A DNA stretch of 9,805 bases from Bacteroidia bacterium (GTDB lineage: Bacteria; Planctomycetota; Phycisphaerae; Phycisphaerales; SM1A02). The position numbers were made by a program, and so were the translations under genes. Positions 1-6,285 of this stretch are shown piece by piece (position 1 is the first letter of the stretch; every line of letters begins with the position of its first letter). Location: NCBI GenBank assembly GCA_030054235.1, contig JASGCG010000035.1, positions 1 through 9,805 on the forward strand, in the 5' to 3' direction. The notes beneath the pieces are model-generated. The model did no database searches. It was not told the origin of the DNA and saw only the letters and a program-made list of their open reading frames with translations.

Positions 1-54
1 ACCGTCGGCGGCGTACTGAGCGACCGGCTGATCTACCGGATCGATAGGACTTGA
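1..54 (+). CDS. C-terminal end of a protein gene cut by the left edge
   Basis: Frame 1 on the plus strand is open from the first base to a TGA at 52-54 and encodes TVGGVLSDRLIYRIDRT before the stop. The stop lies 7 bp from the stop codon of the convergent sulfatase gene, a spacing that suits two genes meeting tail to tail. The last residues (DRLIYRIDR) look like a closing beta strand, as at the end of many secreted beta-propeller proteins. That is only an impression, and 17 residues cannot establish a family. The reading frame could also be open by chance. Function unknown. Confidence 0.4.
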   Translation, partial: TVGGVLSDRLIYRIDRT

Positions 55-61
55 CGAGGCC

Positions 62-1669
62 TCACTGCCCCTGCGGGCGGCTGACGGCTTCCATCACGCG
101 CTCAAGGTTGAAGCTGCCGGGCTTCTGTCGCGGCGGGAACTCGCGGAAGCTCTGCAGCCACCGGCTGACGTATGCGCCCGCCGGCGCAATCATGAACATG
201 CGGTCGAGGTACCAGCGCTGGTATCCCATCGCGTTTTCCTCGCGAGCGCGCTCGAAGGGATCCATGCGCAGGTTGGTCAGCAGCGGGGCACGCAGCTGCA
301 CGAAGGGCTGCTGCCACACCTCAAGGCCCTCGGCTTCCTGCAGGAGGAAGGTCGCCTTCCAGTTGCCGTAGCGCAGCGCAGCCACGCTGCCGTCGTCGGT
401 CCAGTAGATGAACTCCTGCCGCGGCCAAGGCTGCTCTCCCTTCAGCGCCGGGATCAGGTTGTAGCCGTCGAGGTGCACCTTGTAGGTGCTCTGGCCAACG
501 GGCTGGCCCTTGCGCAGGTCGTCGACGACCGTGCCGTTGCCCGCCGCGGCCAGCAGCGTGGGCAGCATGTCCTCGTGCGCGGCGATGTCGTTGACCACTG
601 ATCCGGGCTTGATGGTGCCTGGCCACCGGATCATGCACGGCACGCGGTATCCACCTTCCCACTGCGTGTTCTTCTCGCCCTTGAACATCGTGGTGCCGCC
701 GTCGGGCCACGTGAAGGTCTCGGCGCCGTTGTCGGTCGAGTACATGATGATGGTGTTCTCGAGCTGGCCGAGCGCTTCGAGCTTCGCCAGCAGCACGCCG
801 ATCTGACGGTCGTGCTCGACCATGCCGTCGGCGTAGATCCCCAGCCCCGTCTTCCCGTCGGCGCTCGGCGCGAGGTGCGTGAAGATGTGCATCTTGGTCG
901 AGTTCCACCAGAGGAAGAAGGGCTTGTCGTCCTTCGTCGCGCGCTCCATGAAGTCCATCGCCTTCGCGTTGACTTCCTCGTCGATCGTCTCCATGCGCTT
1001 GCGCGTCAGCGGTCCAGTGTCCGTGATGCGGCCATCGCCGAAGCTGTGAATGACCCCGCGTGGCCCGAATCGTGCCTTGAACGCTGGATCCTTGGGATAG
1101 TCGGGGTTCTCCGGCTCTTCCTCCGCATTGAGGTGATAGAGGTTGCCGAAGAACTCATCGAATCCGTGCGCCGTCGGCAGCATGCTGTCCTGGTCGCCAA
1201 GGTGGTTCTTCCCGAACTGGCCCGTGGTGTAGCCCTGAGCCTTGAGCAGCGTGGCGATCGTTGGATCTTCCTTGCGCATGCCCTCGGGTGCACCGGGCAG
1301 ACCGACCTTGGTCAGTCCCGTGCGGATCGGTGATTGCCCCGTGATGAACGCGGCGCGCCCGGCCGTGCAGCTTTGCTGGCCGTACCAGTCCGTGAAGACC
1401 GCACCTTCCCGTCCGATGCGATCGATGTTGGGCGTTCGATAGCCCATCATGCCCATGTTGTAGGCGCTGATGTTGAACTGCCCGATGTCATCACCCCAGA
1501 TCACGAGGATGTTGGGCTTGCGGGCGGGCTTCTCTCGCGCAGCGGTCTCTGCACAGGCCGCGGTGACCGCGGGGAAGAGCACAGCGATGGCGATCGCGAC
1601 GACGGCGCATGCCAGGCGGCTCATGGTGATTGGCCTGCGGTGGAGGACAGAGAGCATGGATAGGGTCAT
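62..1669 (-). CDS. Exported arylsulfatase-type sulfatase (formylglycine family)
   Basis: A 535-residue sulfatase that hydrolyses sulfate esters; the substrate cannot be read from the sequence. All core sites are visible: metal-binding D60-D61 (in IWGDD), the formylglycine signature C101-T-A-G-R105 (a CxAxR variant of the usual CxPxR), K154 and H156 (GKNHLG), H261 (STKMH), D313-N314 (STDNG) and K330 (MFKGEKN). The cysteine must be oxidised by a formylglycine-generating enzyme, and none lies in this window. A signal peptide runs to about residue 40 (hydrophobic AVVAIAIAVLF, then an ACA|ET-like cleavage site), so the enzyme is periplasmic or secreted. The chosen start has AAGGA 5 nt upstream. 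A second ATG at 1624 would give a more normal 25-residue signal peptide but has no clear ribosome binding site. The gene lies 95 bp downstream of the desaturase on the same strand and may share its transcript. Confidence 0.93.
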   Translation of the reverse strand: MTLSMLSVLHRRPITMSRLACAVVAIAIAVLFPAVTAACAETAAREKPARKPNILVIWGDDIGQFNISAYNMGMMGYRTPNIDRIGREGAVFTDWYGQQSCTAGRAAFITGQSPIRTGLTKVGLPGAPEGMRKEDPTIATLLKAQGYTTGQFGKNHLGDQDSMLPTAHGFDEFFGNLYHLNAEEEPENPDYPKDPAFKARFGPRGVIHSFGDGRITDTGPLTRKRMETIDEEVNAKAMDFMERATKDDKPFFLWWNSTKMHIFTHLAPSADGKTGLGIYADGMVEHDRQIGVLLAKLEALGQLENTIIMYSTDNGAETFTWPDGGTTMFKGEKNTQWEGGYRVPCMIRWPGTIKPGSVVNDIAAHEDMLPTLLAAAGNGTVVDDLRKGQPVGQSTYKVHLDGYNLIPALKGEQPWPRQEFIYWTDDGSVAALRYGNWKATFLLQEAEGLEVWQQPFVQLRAPLLTNLRMDPFERAREENAMGYQRWYLDRMFMIAPAGAYVSRWLQSFREFPPRQKPGSFNLERVMEAVSRPQGQ

Positions 1670-1672
1670 GGG

Positions 1673-1685
1673 TTTCCTTAAGGAA
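1673..1685 (-). promoter_or_regulatory. Ribosome binding site of the sulfatase inside a 12-bp palindrome
   Basis: On the minus strand AAGGAAA (1679-1673) precedes the ATG at 1669, with 5 nt between AAGGA and the start. This decides the start at 1669 over the in-frame ATG at 1624. The same bases form half of the perfect palindrome TTCCTTAAGGAA (1674-1685), so the site could also be a small DNA operator. A palindrome with no loop cannot fold fully as RNA, although two transcripts could pair there. Confidence 0.6.
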
Positions 1686-1692
1686 CGACTCG

Positions 1693-1727
1693 GCAGCAAG
1701 CGGAGGGTACCGTGGAGTCCTTGCTGC
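1693..1727 (-). repeat. Inverted repeat between desaturase and sulfatase genes
   Basis: GCAGCAAG (1693-1700) and CTTGCTGC (1720-1727) are perfect 8-bp reverse complements separated by 19 nt. The loop holds GGTACC (1706-1711). On the minus strand the loop also holds TACCCT (1709-1704), a possible -10 hexamer for the sulfatase. No T-run follows on the minus strand, so this is not a standard intrinsic terminator. It may be a leader hairpin, an operator, or a weak end for the desaturase transcript. Confidence 0.4.
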
Positions 1728-1764
1728 GGAGCCCCCGCCCAACGCATGGTGGTTCAGGCCATGT

Positions 1765-2775
1765 TCACGCAGCCCGCGCGCGACGCCGCTTCGCTTCGAT
1801 GCGCGCTCGCGGCGGCAGCTTGATCTCGGAAGCCAAGCCGACGGCCGCCAGCAAGCGGATGAACCAGTAGGTCACGTCGAGTTCACGCCGTGACAGTCCG
1901 TGACGCGCCGATGCGGGAAACGCATGGTGCGTGTTGTGCCAGCCCTCGCCCATCGCGAGCACGCCCATGACGGCATTGTTGCGGCTCTCGTCGTGGCTCT
2001 CGAACGGTCTGCTGCCCCACAGATGGCAGACCGAGTTCACGCTCCACGTCACGTGGTGCACGAAGAACACGCGCAGCAGCCCGCCCCAGATCCACGCCAT
2101 GAGCGCGCCCATCCACGTCCCCGTGACGGCGAAGCCGATTGCGGCAGGGATGAGTTGACCGAGGATTGCCCACAGTCCGAACCAGCGGCTGACTCGCGGC
2201 ACGACGCGGTCCGCAAGCAGGTCGGGCACGTACTTGACCATGACCTCGCGCGGCAGCGTCTTCGCGAAGAACCAACCGAAGTGCGAATGCACCATGCCGC
2301 GCAGGGAGCCCCAGAGTCCCGCGCCGAACGCATGGGGCGAGTGCGGGTCGTCGGGTCGATCGGTGTGCTGATGGTGCCGCCTGTGCGTGGCGACCCAGTT
2401 GAGGATCGAGCCCTGCACCGCCATCGAACCGATCACGCCCAGCACCACCGACACCACGGGCGCAGCCTTGTAGGACTTGTGGGTGAACAGTCGGTGGTAG
2501 CCCGCGGTGATGGCGAGCGTCGTGAGCACGTATCCGCCAAAGAAGAGAGCCAGATTGAGCCAGCTGAACGGTGTGTGCCACGCCAGGATGATCGCCGCGA
2601 TGAGCCCAAGAAAGGGAATCGTGATCGCGATCAGGCTCCCGATCTGTGCTGCGACACTCGGGCGTTGCATCACCTCGTCGGGAAGTTGCGGTGCCTCGAG
2701 CGCAAGGGCAAGCACCACGGGGTCAGGAGCGACCGCGGTTGCGGGGGTCGGACGGGGTTGTGCGCTCGTGGTCAT
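1765..2775 (-). CDS. Membrane fatty acid desaturase, delta-9 (acyl-CoA/acyl-lipid) type
   Basis: A 336-residue integral membrane di-iron desaturase that introduces a cis double bond into a saturated acyl chain, probably at delta-9. The three histidine boxes are intact: HRLFTH (94-99), HRRHH (131-135) and HNTHH (280-284). Two further typical ligand sites are N247/H251 in NSVCHLWG and H292 in the SARHG motif. Hydrophobic segments lie at about 44-65, 72-92, 107-122, 200-218 and 222-239, around the di-iron site on the cytoplasmic face. Residues 1-40 are polar and proline-rich, and the C-terminus is very basic (about 323-334). The start was chosen because GAAGGAA lies just upstream; an in-frame ATG at 2826 lacks such a site. 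Electrons would come from a ferredoxin or cytochrome partner not encoded here. It is the first gene of a possible two-gene unit with the sulfatase and is divergent from the amidase. Head group and regiospecificity are unknown. Confidence 0.93.
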   Translation of the reverse strand: MTTSAQPRPTPATAVAPDPVVLALALEAPQLPDEVMQRPSVAAQIGSLIAITIPFLGLIAAIILAWHTPFSWLNLALFFGGYVLTTLAITAGYHRLFTHKSYKAAPVVSVVLGVIGSMAVQGSILNWVATHRRHHQHTDRPDDPHSPHAFGAGLWGSLRGMVHSHFGWFFAKTLPREVMVKYVPDLLADRVVPRVSRWFGLWAILGQLIPAAIGFAVTGTWMGALMAWIWGGLLRVFFVHHVTWSVNSVCHLWGSRPFESHDESRNNAVMGVLAMGEGWHNTHHAFPASARHGLSRRELDVTYWFIRLLAAVGLASEIKLPPRARIEAKRRRARAA

Positions 2776-2778
2776 GGG

Positions 2779-2785
2779 TTCCTTC
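2779..2785 (-). promoter_or_regulatory. Ribosome binding site of the first desaturase
   Basis: On the minus strand GAAGGAACCCATGACC runs into the ATG at 2775. The AAGGAA core sits slightly close to the start (4-5 nt). This fixes the start at 2775 and removes 17 residues from the longest possible reading frame. The stretch is nearly identical to the sulfatase start (AAGGAAACCCATGACC). Confidence 0.65.
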
Positions 2786-2832
2786 AGGGTTCGATACAGG
2801 CTGGACGGCCGATCCCTGTGGGACATGACGTC

Positions 2833-2927
2833 GAGGCGGCATGGTCGCTCATGTGGCGCTGCGCTGATCGTAGGCGGTGAGCGACTGAACGGGGGATCCT
2901 TGGCTTACGTTTGGGAGGCGGCATGGT
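2833..2927 (+). repeat. 13-bp direct repeat in the desaturase/amidase divergent gap
   Basis: GAGGCGGCATGGT occurs at 2833-2845 and again at 2915-2927, 82 bp apart start to start, within the roughly 200-bp gap between the divergent desaturase and amidase genes. Each copy holds an ATG. The first opens a reading frame of only eight codons (stop within 2866-2868). The second (ATG 2923) is in frame with the amidase and is preceded by GGGAGG. No promoter in this gap matches consensus well; TACGTT (2906-2911) is the best -10-like hexamer towards the amidase. Confidence 0.5.
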
Positions 2928-2976
2928 TCGCCCGCCATGGTTGGCACAAGGCGAGAATCGGCAGTCCAATGTGCCC

Positions 2977-4521
2977 ATGCGCCGATTCGCCACCTCGCTC
3001 CTGATGGCTAGCCTCGCCTGCGCTTGCGCCGCCCCGCAACGGGTGGAGGTCGTCGAACTCAGCGTGGCTCAGGCGCAAGCCGCCATGGCCGATGGCTCCT
3101 GCTCCTCGCGCGCCCTGACGCAGGCCTACCTCGACCGCATCGCAAGCGTCGACGACGCAGGCCCAACCCTCAACGCCGTCATCGAGGTGAATCCGCGCGC
3201 GCTGGACGAAGCCACTTCGCTCGATCGCGAACGCGCGGCGGGCCATGTGCGAGGCCTGCTGCACGGGATTCCCGTGCTCCTCAAGGACAACATCGATGCC
3301 GTTGGTCTTGCGAACTCGGCGGGGTCGCTCGCGCTGGCGGATCACCGCCCGGTCGCTGATGCCTTCCTCGTGGCTCGGCTGCGCGAAGCGGGTGCCGTGA
3401 TCCTGGGCAAGACCAACTTGAGCGAGTGGGCCAACTTCCGTTCGACACGGTCCACGTCGGGATGGAGCTCGCGTGGCGGGCAGACGCGGAATCCCTACGC
3501 GCTCGATCGCAGCCCATGCGGCTCAAGCGCCGGCACGGGGGCCGCGATCGCCGCGAGCCTGGCCACGGTCGGGGTGGGCACCGAAACCGATGGCAGCATC
3601 ATCTGCCCGGCATCGATGAATGGCCTCGTCGGCCTCAAGCCCACCGTGGGCTTGGTGAGTCGCGCGGGAATCATCCCGATCTCGATCTCGCAGGACACCG
3701 CTGGCCCGATGGGCCGAACGGTGACGGATGTGGCGATCCTGCTGAACGTGATGGCGGCGGTTGATCCTGCGGATCCTGCGAGCCCTCTCTCCACGGGGCA
3801 GCGGCCCGCCGACTACGCGACGGCCCTGCACGCCAACGCGCTGGCCGGCAAGCGGATTGGCGTGCTGCGCCAAGCGATGGGCTACCACCCGGGTGTGGAT
3901 CTGCTCATGACGCATGCCATCGCCGCCGTGCGCGCGCAGGGTGCCGAGGTGGTCGACATCACGGTGCCGACCTACAACGCATGGAACGAGCATGAGATCA
4001 CGGTGCTGCTCTACGAATTCAAGGATGGCCTCAACCGTTACCTGCAGCAGTCCGGCACTCCCGTCGGCTCGCTCGAAGCGCTCATCGCCTGGAACCGCGA
4101 GCATGCCGACCAGGTCATGCCGCACTTCGGCCAGGAGCTGTTCGAACTGGCACAGTCCACCGGCTCACTGACGGACGCGGCGTACTTCCAAGCGCGCGAC
4201 GAAGCAAAGCGTCTGGCAGGCAAGGACGGCCTGCTCGCCGTGCTCGCGAACGACCGACTCGATGCCGTGATCGCGCCCAGCACGTCGCCGGCATGGAAGA
4301 CCGATCCCATCCTCGGCGATCACTTCGTGGGCGCGGGCTACGCGATGGCAGCGGTCGCGGGCACGCCAAGCCTGACTGTGCCCATGGGCGACGTGGATGG
4401 CCTTCCTGTCGGCCTGACCTGGATGGGCCGCGCCTACGCCGAAGCCGATCTGCTCGGCTTCGCCTTCGCGTACGAGCAGGCGACGGCGAAGCGACGTGCG
4501 CCTGGATACCGCGATCGCTGA
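2977..4521 (+). CDS. Exported amidase-signature family hydrolase
   Basis: A 514-residue member of the amidase signature (AS) family, which cleaves carboxamide bonds with a Ser-cisSer-Lys triad. All three residues are seen: K103 in GIPVLLKDN, cis-Ser183 in CGSSAGTG and nucleophile Ser207 in TETDGSI. The Ser-Ser spacing of 24 equals that in fatty acid amide hydrolase. The glycine/serine-rich signature spans about 165-215, and the C-terminal GLTWMGRAYAEADLL block is typical of bacterial members. The product starts MRRFATSLLMASLACACAA, a signal peptide with an imperfect lipobox (SLAC), so it is exported and perhaps lipid-anchored. GatA, the cytosolic AS enzyme, has no such signal. No GatB or GatC lies nearby, which argues against a tRNA amidotransferase. 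The start was chosen for the signal peptide; ATG 2923, with GGGAGG 4 nt upstream, is a credible alternative adding 18 residues. The substrate is unknown. Confidence 0.9.
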   Translation: MRRFATSLLMASLACACAAPQRVEVVELSVAQAQAAMADGSCSSRALTQAYLDRIASVDDAGPTLNAVIEVNPRALDEATSLDRERAAGHVRGLLHGIPVLLKDNIDAVGLANSAGSLALADHRPVADAFLVARLREAGAVILGKTNLSEWANFRSTRSTSGWSSRGGQTRNPYALDRSPCGSSAGTGAAIAASLATVGVGTETDGSIICPASMNGLVGLKPTVGLVSRAGIIPISISQDTAGPMGRTVTDVAILLNVMAAVDPADPASPLSTGQRPADYATALHANALAGKRIGVLRQAMGYHPGVDLLMTHAIAAVRAQGAEVVDITVPTYNAWNEHEITVLLYEFKDGLNRYLQQSGTPVGSLEALIAWNREHADQVMPHFGQELFELAQSTGSLTDAAYFQARDEAKRLAGKDGLLAVLANDRLDAVIAPSTSPAWKTDPILGDHFVGAGYAMAAVAGTPSLTVPMGDVDGLPVGLTWMGRAYAEADLLGFAFAYEQATAKRRAPGYRDR

Positions 4522-4552
4522 GGTCTCGACGTGCTGGCGGACGGCGGCGCCT

Positions 4553-5671
4553 TCAATGCACCCGCTCGAAGCGCGTTCCCGTGAAGCGGAACACGCCGAT
4601 CCCGCCGAACCAGAGCTCGCCATCCCGGTCGCGGGCGATCGTCATCACATCGGGCGTGGTCAGTCCATCCTTCGCGGTGAACTGCCTGAGTTCACGCCCG
4701 TCGTAGCGCCACGCACCACCGCCGATCGTGCCGATCCAAATGGAACCATCACGATCCTCGCCGAACGAGAAGGCGCGTTGCAGCGACCCATCGTGATTCG
4801 CCGCGTTGGAGGCGGTCAGCGGTGAGCCCATGCGAAGGAGGGCGTCGCCTTCTCCCACGAGCGGCGTCACCCCGAAGGTCCGGTCGCCGTCGACGACCAC
4901 GACACCGACGCCGTTGTTGCCGATCCAGACCCGGCCACTGCTGTCCTCGAAGACGCCCCGCACATGGGGCACGCCTTCACTCGGACGCAGTCCCATGCGC
5001 GAGCCGTCGATGACCGTGAACGATGTGCCATCGAAGCCAAACACGGCGTCGTAGGTCGCGATCCAGATCCGTCCGCCCTTGCCCTTGGCGAAGGCCGTCA
5101 CCGAATAGCCGGCATTGGTCCGCAATGCCGGGGGAAGCGGCAGCGGCAGGTAGGTGAGCGCTCCGCCATGAAGGCGATGGACACCGGCTTCACGCTCCTT
5201 CGCGCTGAAGCCATGCGACTCGCTCGACTTGAACCACAGGTCATCGGGTTCCAGCGCCCACGTGGCAAGCAGCGAGTGCCCGCCCGTAGCGTGCGTCCTC
5301 ATCCGTGCGCCATCGAAGCTGCTGATGCCGAACCCGCAGTCGAACCAGATCGTTCCATCCGAAGCCTCCTGGATCGAGCGGACCTGGTTGTTGCTGAGTC
5401 CGTCGGCCTCCGTGAAGTGCGTGATGCCCGACGCATCGATCCGGCAGACGCCTTCGGCATGGCTGCCGATCCAGCGGTTGCCGTGGCGATCCTGGATGAT
5501 CGCACGCACGCTGCCGTGGTGGAAGCCCGGCCGCATGGGCGCGTACGTGAATGGCAGCAGTCCCGGCGGCGTGACGTCGCGTTCCGCAGCCTGCTGCATC
5601 GAACAGCCCGCAAGGGCCGTGGCGACAAGCAGCGGCGCACGTCCCTTGGTCAGGGTGGTGAGCAAGGCCAT
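4553..5671 (-). CDS. Seven-bladed propeller lipoprotein (two-component regulator propeller repeats)
   Basis: A 372-residue protein beginning with a lipoprotein signal (lipobox LAGC, modified Cys23). It then has seven repeats of the form DxxGxxWxG, with tryptophans at W67, W109, W146, W203, W249, W312 and W354, flanked by strands such as VRAIIQD, VRSIQEA and VMTIARD. These are the two-component regulator propeller (Reg_prop) repeats known from the sensor part of hybrid histidine kinases. Seven repeats make one complete propeller. No transmembrane helix, Y_Y_Y domain, kinase, receiver or DNA-binding domain follows, and the protein stops soon after blade seven. It is therefore a stand-alone periplasmic or surface propeller, probably binding a ligand or a protein. 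The start at 5671 gives a normal lipoprotein signal and has no Shine-Dalgarno sequence. The gene is divergent from the DinB-like gene and convergent with the amidase (31 bp between stops). Ligand unknown. Confidence 0.85.
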   Translation of the reverse strand: MALLTTLTKGRAPLLVATALAGCSMQQAAERDVTPPGLLPFTYAPMRPGFHHGSVRAIIQDRHGNRWIGSHAEGVCRIDASGITHFTEADGLSNNQVRSIQEASDGTIWFDCGFGISSFDGARMRTHATGGHSLLATWALEPDDLWFKSSESHGFSAKEREAGVHRLHGGALTYLPLPLPPALRTNAGYSVTAFAKGKGGRIWIATYDAVFGFDGTSFTVIDGSRMGLRPSEGVPHVRGVFEDSSGRVWIGNNGVGVVVVDGDRTFGVTPLVGEGDALLRMGSPLTASNAANHDGSLQRAFSFGEDRDGSIWIGTIGGGAWRYDGRELRQFTAKDGLTTPDVMTIARDRDGELWFGGIGVFRFTGTRFERVH

Positions 5672-5679
5672 GTGCTGGC

Positions 5680-5685
5680 ACTCTA
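5680..5685 (-). promoter_or_regulatory. -10-like hexamer of the propeller lipoprotein gene
   Basis: On the minus strand TAGAGT (5685-5680) lies 8 nt before the ATG at 5671, and no Shine-Dalgarno sequence intervenes. At this distance transcription would begin at or within a base or two of the start codon, as for leaderless mRNAs. No good -35 box is seen. Confidence 0.4.
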
Positions 5686-5714
5686 CGGCGTGCAGCCTCC
5701 GCCACCCGCCCCGG

Positions 5715-5732
5715 TATGCATGCATCTGCATA
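5715..5732. promoter_or_regulatory. Palindromic candidate operator in a divergent promoter
   Basis: TATGCA (5715-5720) and TGCATA (5727-5732) are perfect reverse complements separated by 6 nt. Inside them ATGCATGCAT (5716-5725) is a second, overlapping palindrome. The element stands out as locally AT-rich in a GC-rich region. It lies in the 71-bp gap between the divergent propeller and DinB-like genes, and its right arm overlaps the TAGGAT hexamer of the DinB-like gene. A dimeric regulator bound here could affect both genes. No regulator gene is in the window. Confidence 0.45.
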
Positions 5733-5736
5733 GGAT
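5731..5736 (+). promoter_or_regulatory. TAGGAT element before the DinB-like gene
   Basis: TAGGAT ends 6 nt before the ATG at 5743. It can be read as a -10 hexamer of a leaderless transcript (TANNNT) or as a short Shine-Dalgarno AGGA at good spacing (7 nt). The sequence cannot decide between them. Either reading supports the start at 5743. Confidence 0.45.
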
Positions 5737-5742
5737 TTCATC

Positions 5743-6219
5743 ATGCACCCCATCGAGGCAGCCATCGCGTCGTATGAGTCTGGTCCTGCGAAGCTGCGCG
5801 CGGCGTGCGCCGGGCTCGACCCGGCGAGCCTGAACCGCAGGATCGGCCCGGGCGAGTGGAGCATCATGGAGAACGCGGTCCACCTCCTCGACAGCGATCT
5901 TGCGTCCACGCACCGCATGCGCCGCATCGTTGCGGAGGAGTCCCCGCTGCTGGTTGCTTACGACGAGAACGCGTTCATCGCCAAGCTGCCCAGCAGCGAA
6001 GCGGATCTCGCCGACGTGCTCGATCTGTTCGAGGCCAATCGGCGGTTCACGGCTCGCTGGCTGCGCTCGCTGCCTGCCGAGGCGTTCGCGCGAGTGGGCG
6101 TGCACACGCAGCGCGGCAAGGTCACGCTGCTCGAGATTGCCCAGATCTACGCGAACCACGTCGATCACCATCTGGTCTTCGTGGCGCAGAAGCGGCGAAA
6201 CCTCGGGATTTCAGCCTGA
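5743..6219 (+). CDS. DinB/YfiT-like four-helix metalloprotein
   Basis: A 158-residue protein of the DinB/YfiT superfamily, the normal length for a single-domain member. It is predicted as a four-helix bundle with the family's three metal histidines: H47 in NAVHLLDSD (helix 2) and H139 and H143 in the ANHVDHHL motif near the C-terminus (HxxxH). The GEWSIMENAVHL stretch is the typical start of helix 2 in this family. Members include thiol transferases (bacillithiol or mycothiol dependent), damage-inducible proteins and many of unknown role, so the reaction is not predictable here. There is no signal peptide, so it is cytoplasmic. It starts the plus-strand series and is 66 bp from the next start. 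The divergent palindrome overlaps its upstream element, so it may be co-regulated with the propeller lipoprotein. Confidence 0.85.
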   Translation: MHPIEAAIASYESGPAKLRAACAGLDPASLNRRIGPGEWSIMENAVHLLDSDLASTHRMRRIVAEESPLLVAYDENAFIAKLPSSEADLADVLDLFEANRRFTARWLRSLPAEAFARVGVHTQRGKVTLLEIAQIYANHVDHHLVFVAQKRRNLGISA

Positions 6220-6245
6220 AGCGCAGAGGGAGCTTCATGGTTCTG

Positions 6246-6275
6246 CAGCCTCGGCGGCTGACCACCATGCGTGGT
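6246..6275 (+). repeat. Two adjacent small inverted repeats before the second desaturase
   Basis: CAGCC-TCGGC-GGCTG (6246-6260) and ACCAC-CATGC-GTGGT (6261-6275) are two abutting perfect 5-bp stems with 5-nt loops, filling half of the 66-bp gap after the DinB-like stop. The second ends on the T of the TAGGGT hexamer. A short TTT follows at 6280-6282. They could be a weak terminator for the DinB-like transcript or a regulatory site for the desaturase. Stems this short can arise by chance in GC-rich DNA. Confidence 0.35.
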
Positions 6276-6280
6276 AGGGT
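6275..6280 (+). promoter_or_regulatory. TAGGGT element before the second desaturase
   Basis: The context GGTAGGGTTTGGCATG places TAGGGT 5 nt before the ATG at 6286. The same 16-base pattern, with two changes, precedes the NTF2-like lipoprotein gene (7273-7287). It may be a leaderless -10 element or an AGGG ribosome binding site. It supports the ATG at 6286 over the in-frame GTG at 6271, which has nothing suitable upstream. Confidence 0.45.
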
Positions 6281-6285
6281 TTGGC

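Noticed and set aside
1900..2880. 326-codon plus-strand open frame over the first desaturase
   Set aside because: The minus strand encodes an intact desaturase with three histidine boxes. The antisense frame shows no motif and runs past the true gene start into the intergenic gap.
4522..4552. Bidirectional terminator between the convergent amidase and propeller genes
   Set aside because: The 31-bp gap has only the 6-bp palindrome GGCGCC, no stem of useful length and no T-run on either strand.
6271..6285. GTG at 6271 as the start of the second desaturase
   Set aside because: It would add five residues but has no ribosome binding site or hexamer at a suitable distance, and it lies inside a small inverted repeat. 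ATG 6286 is preceded by TAGGGT.
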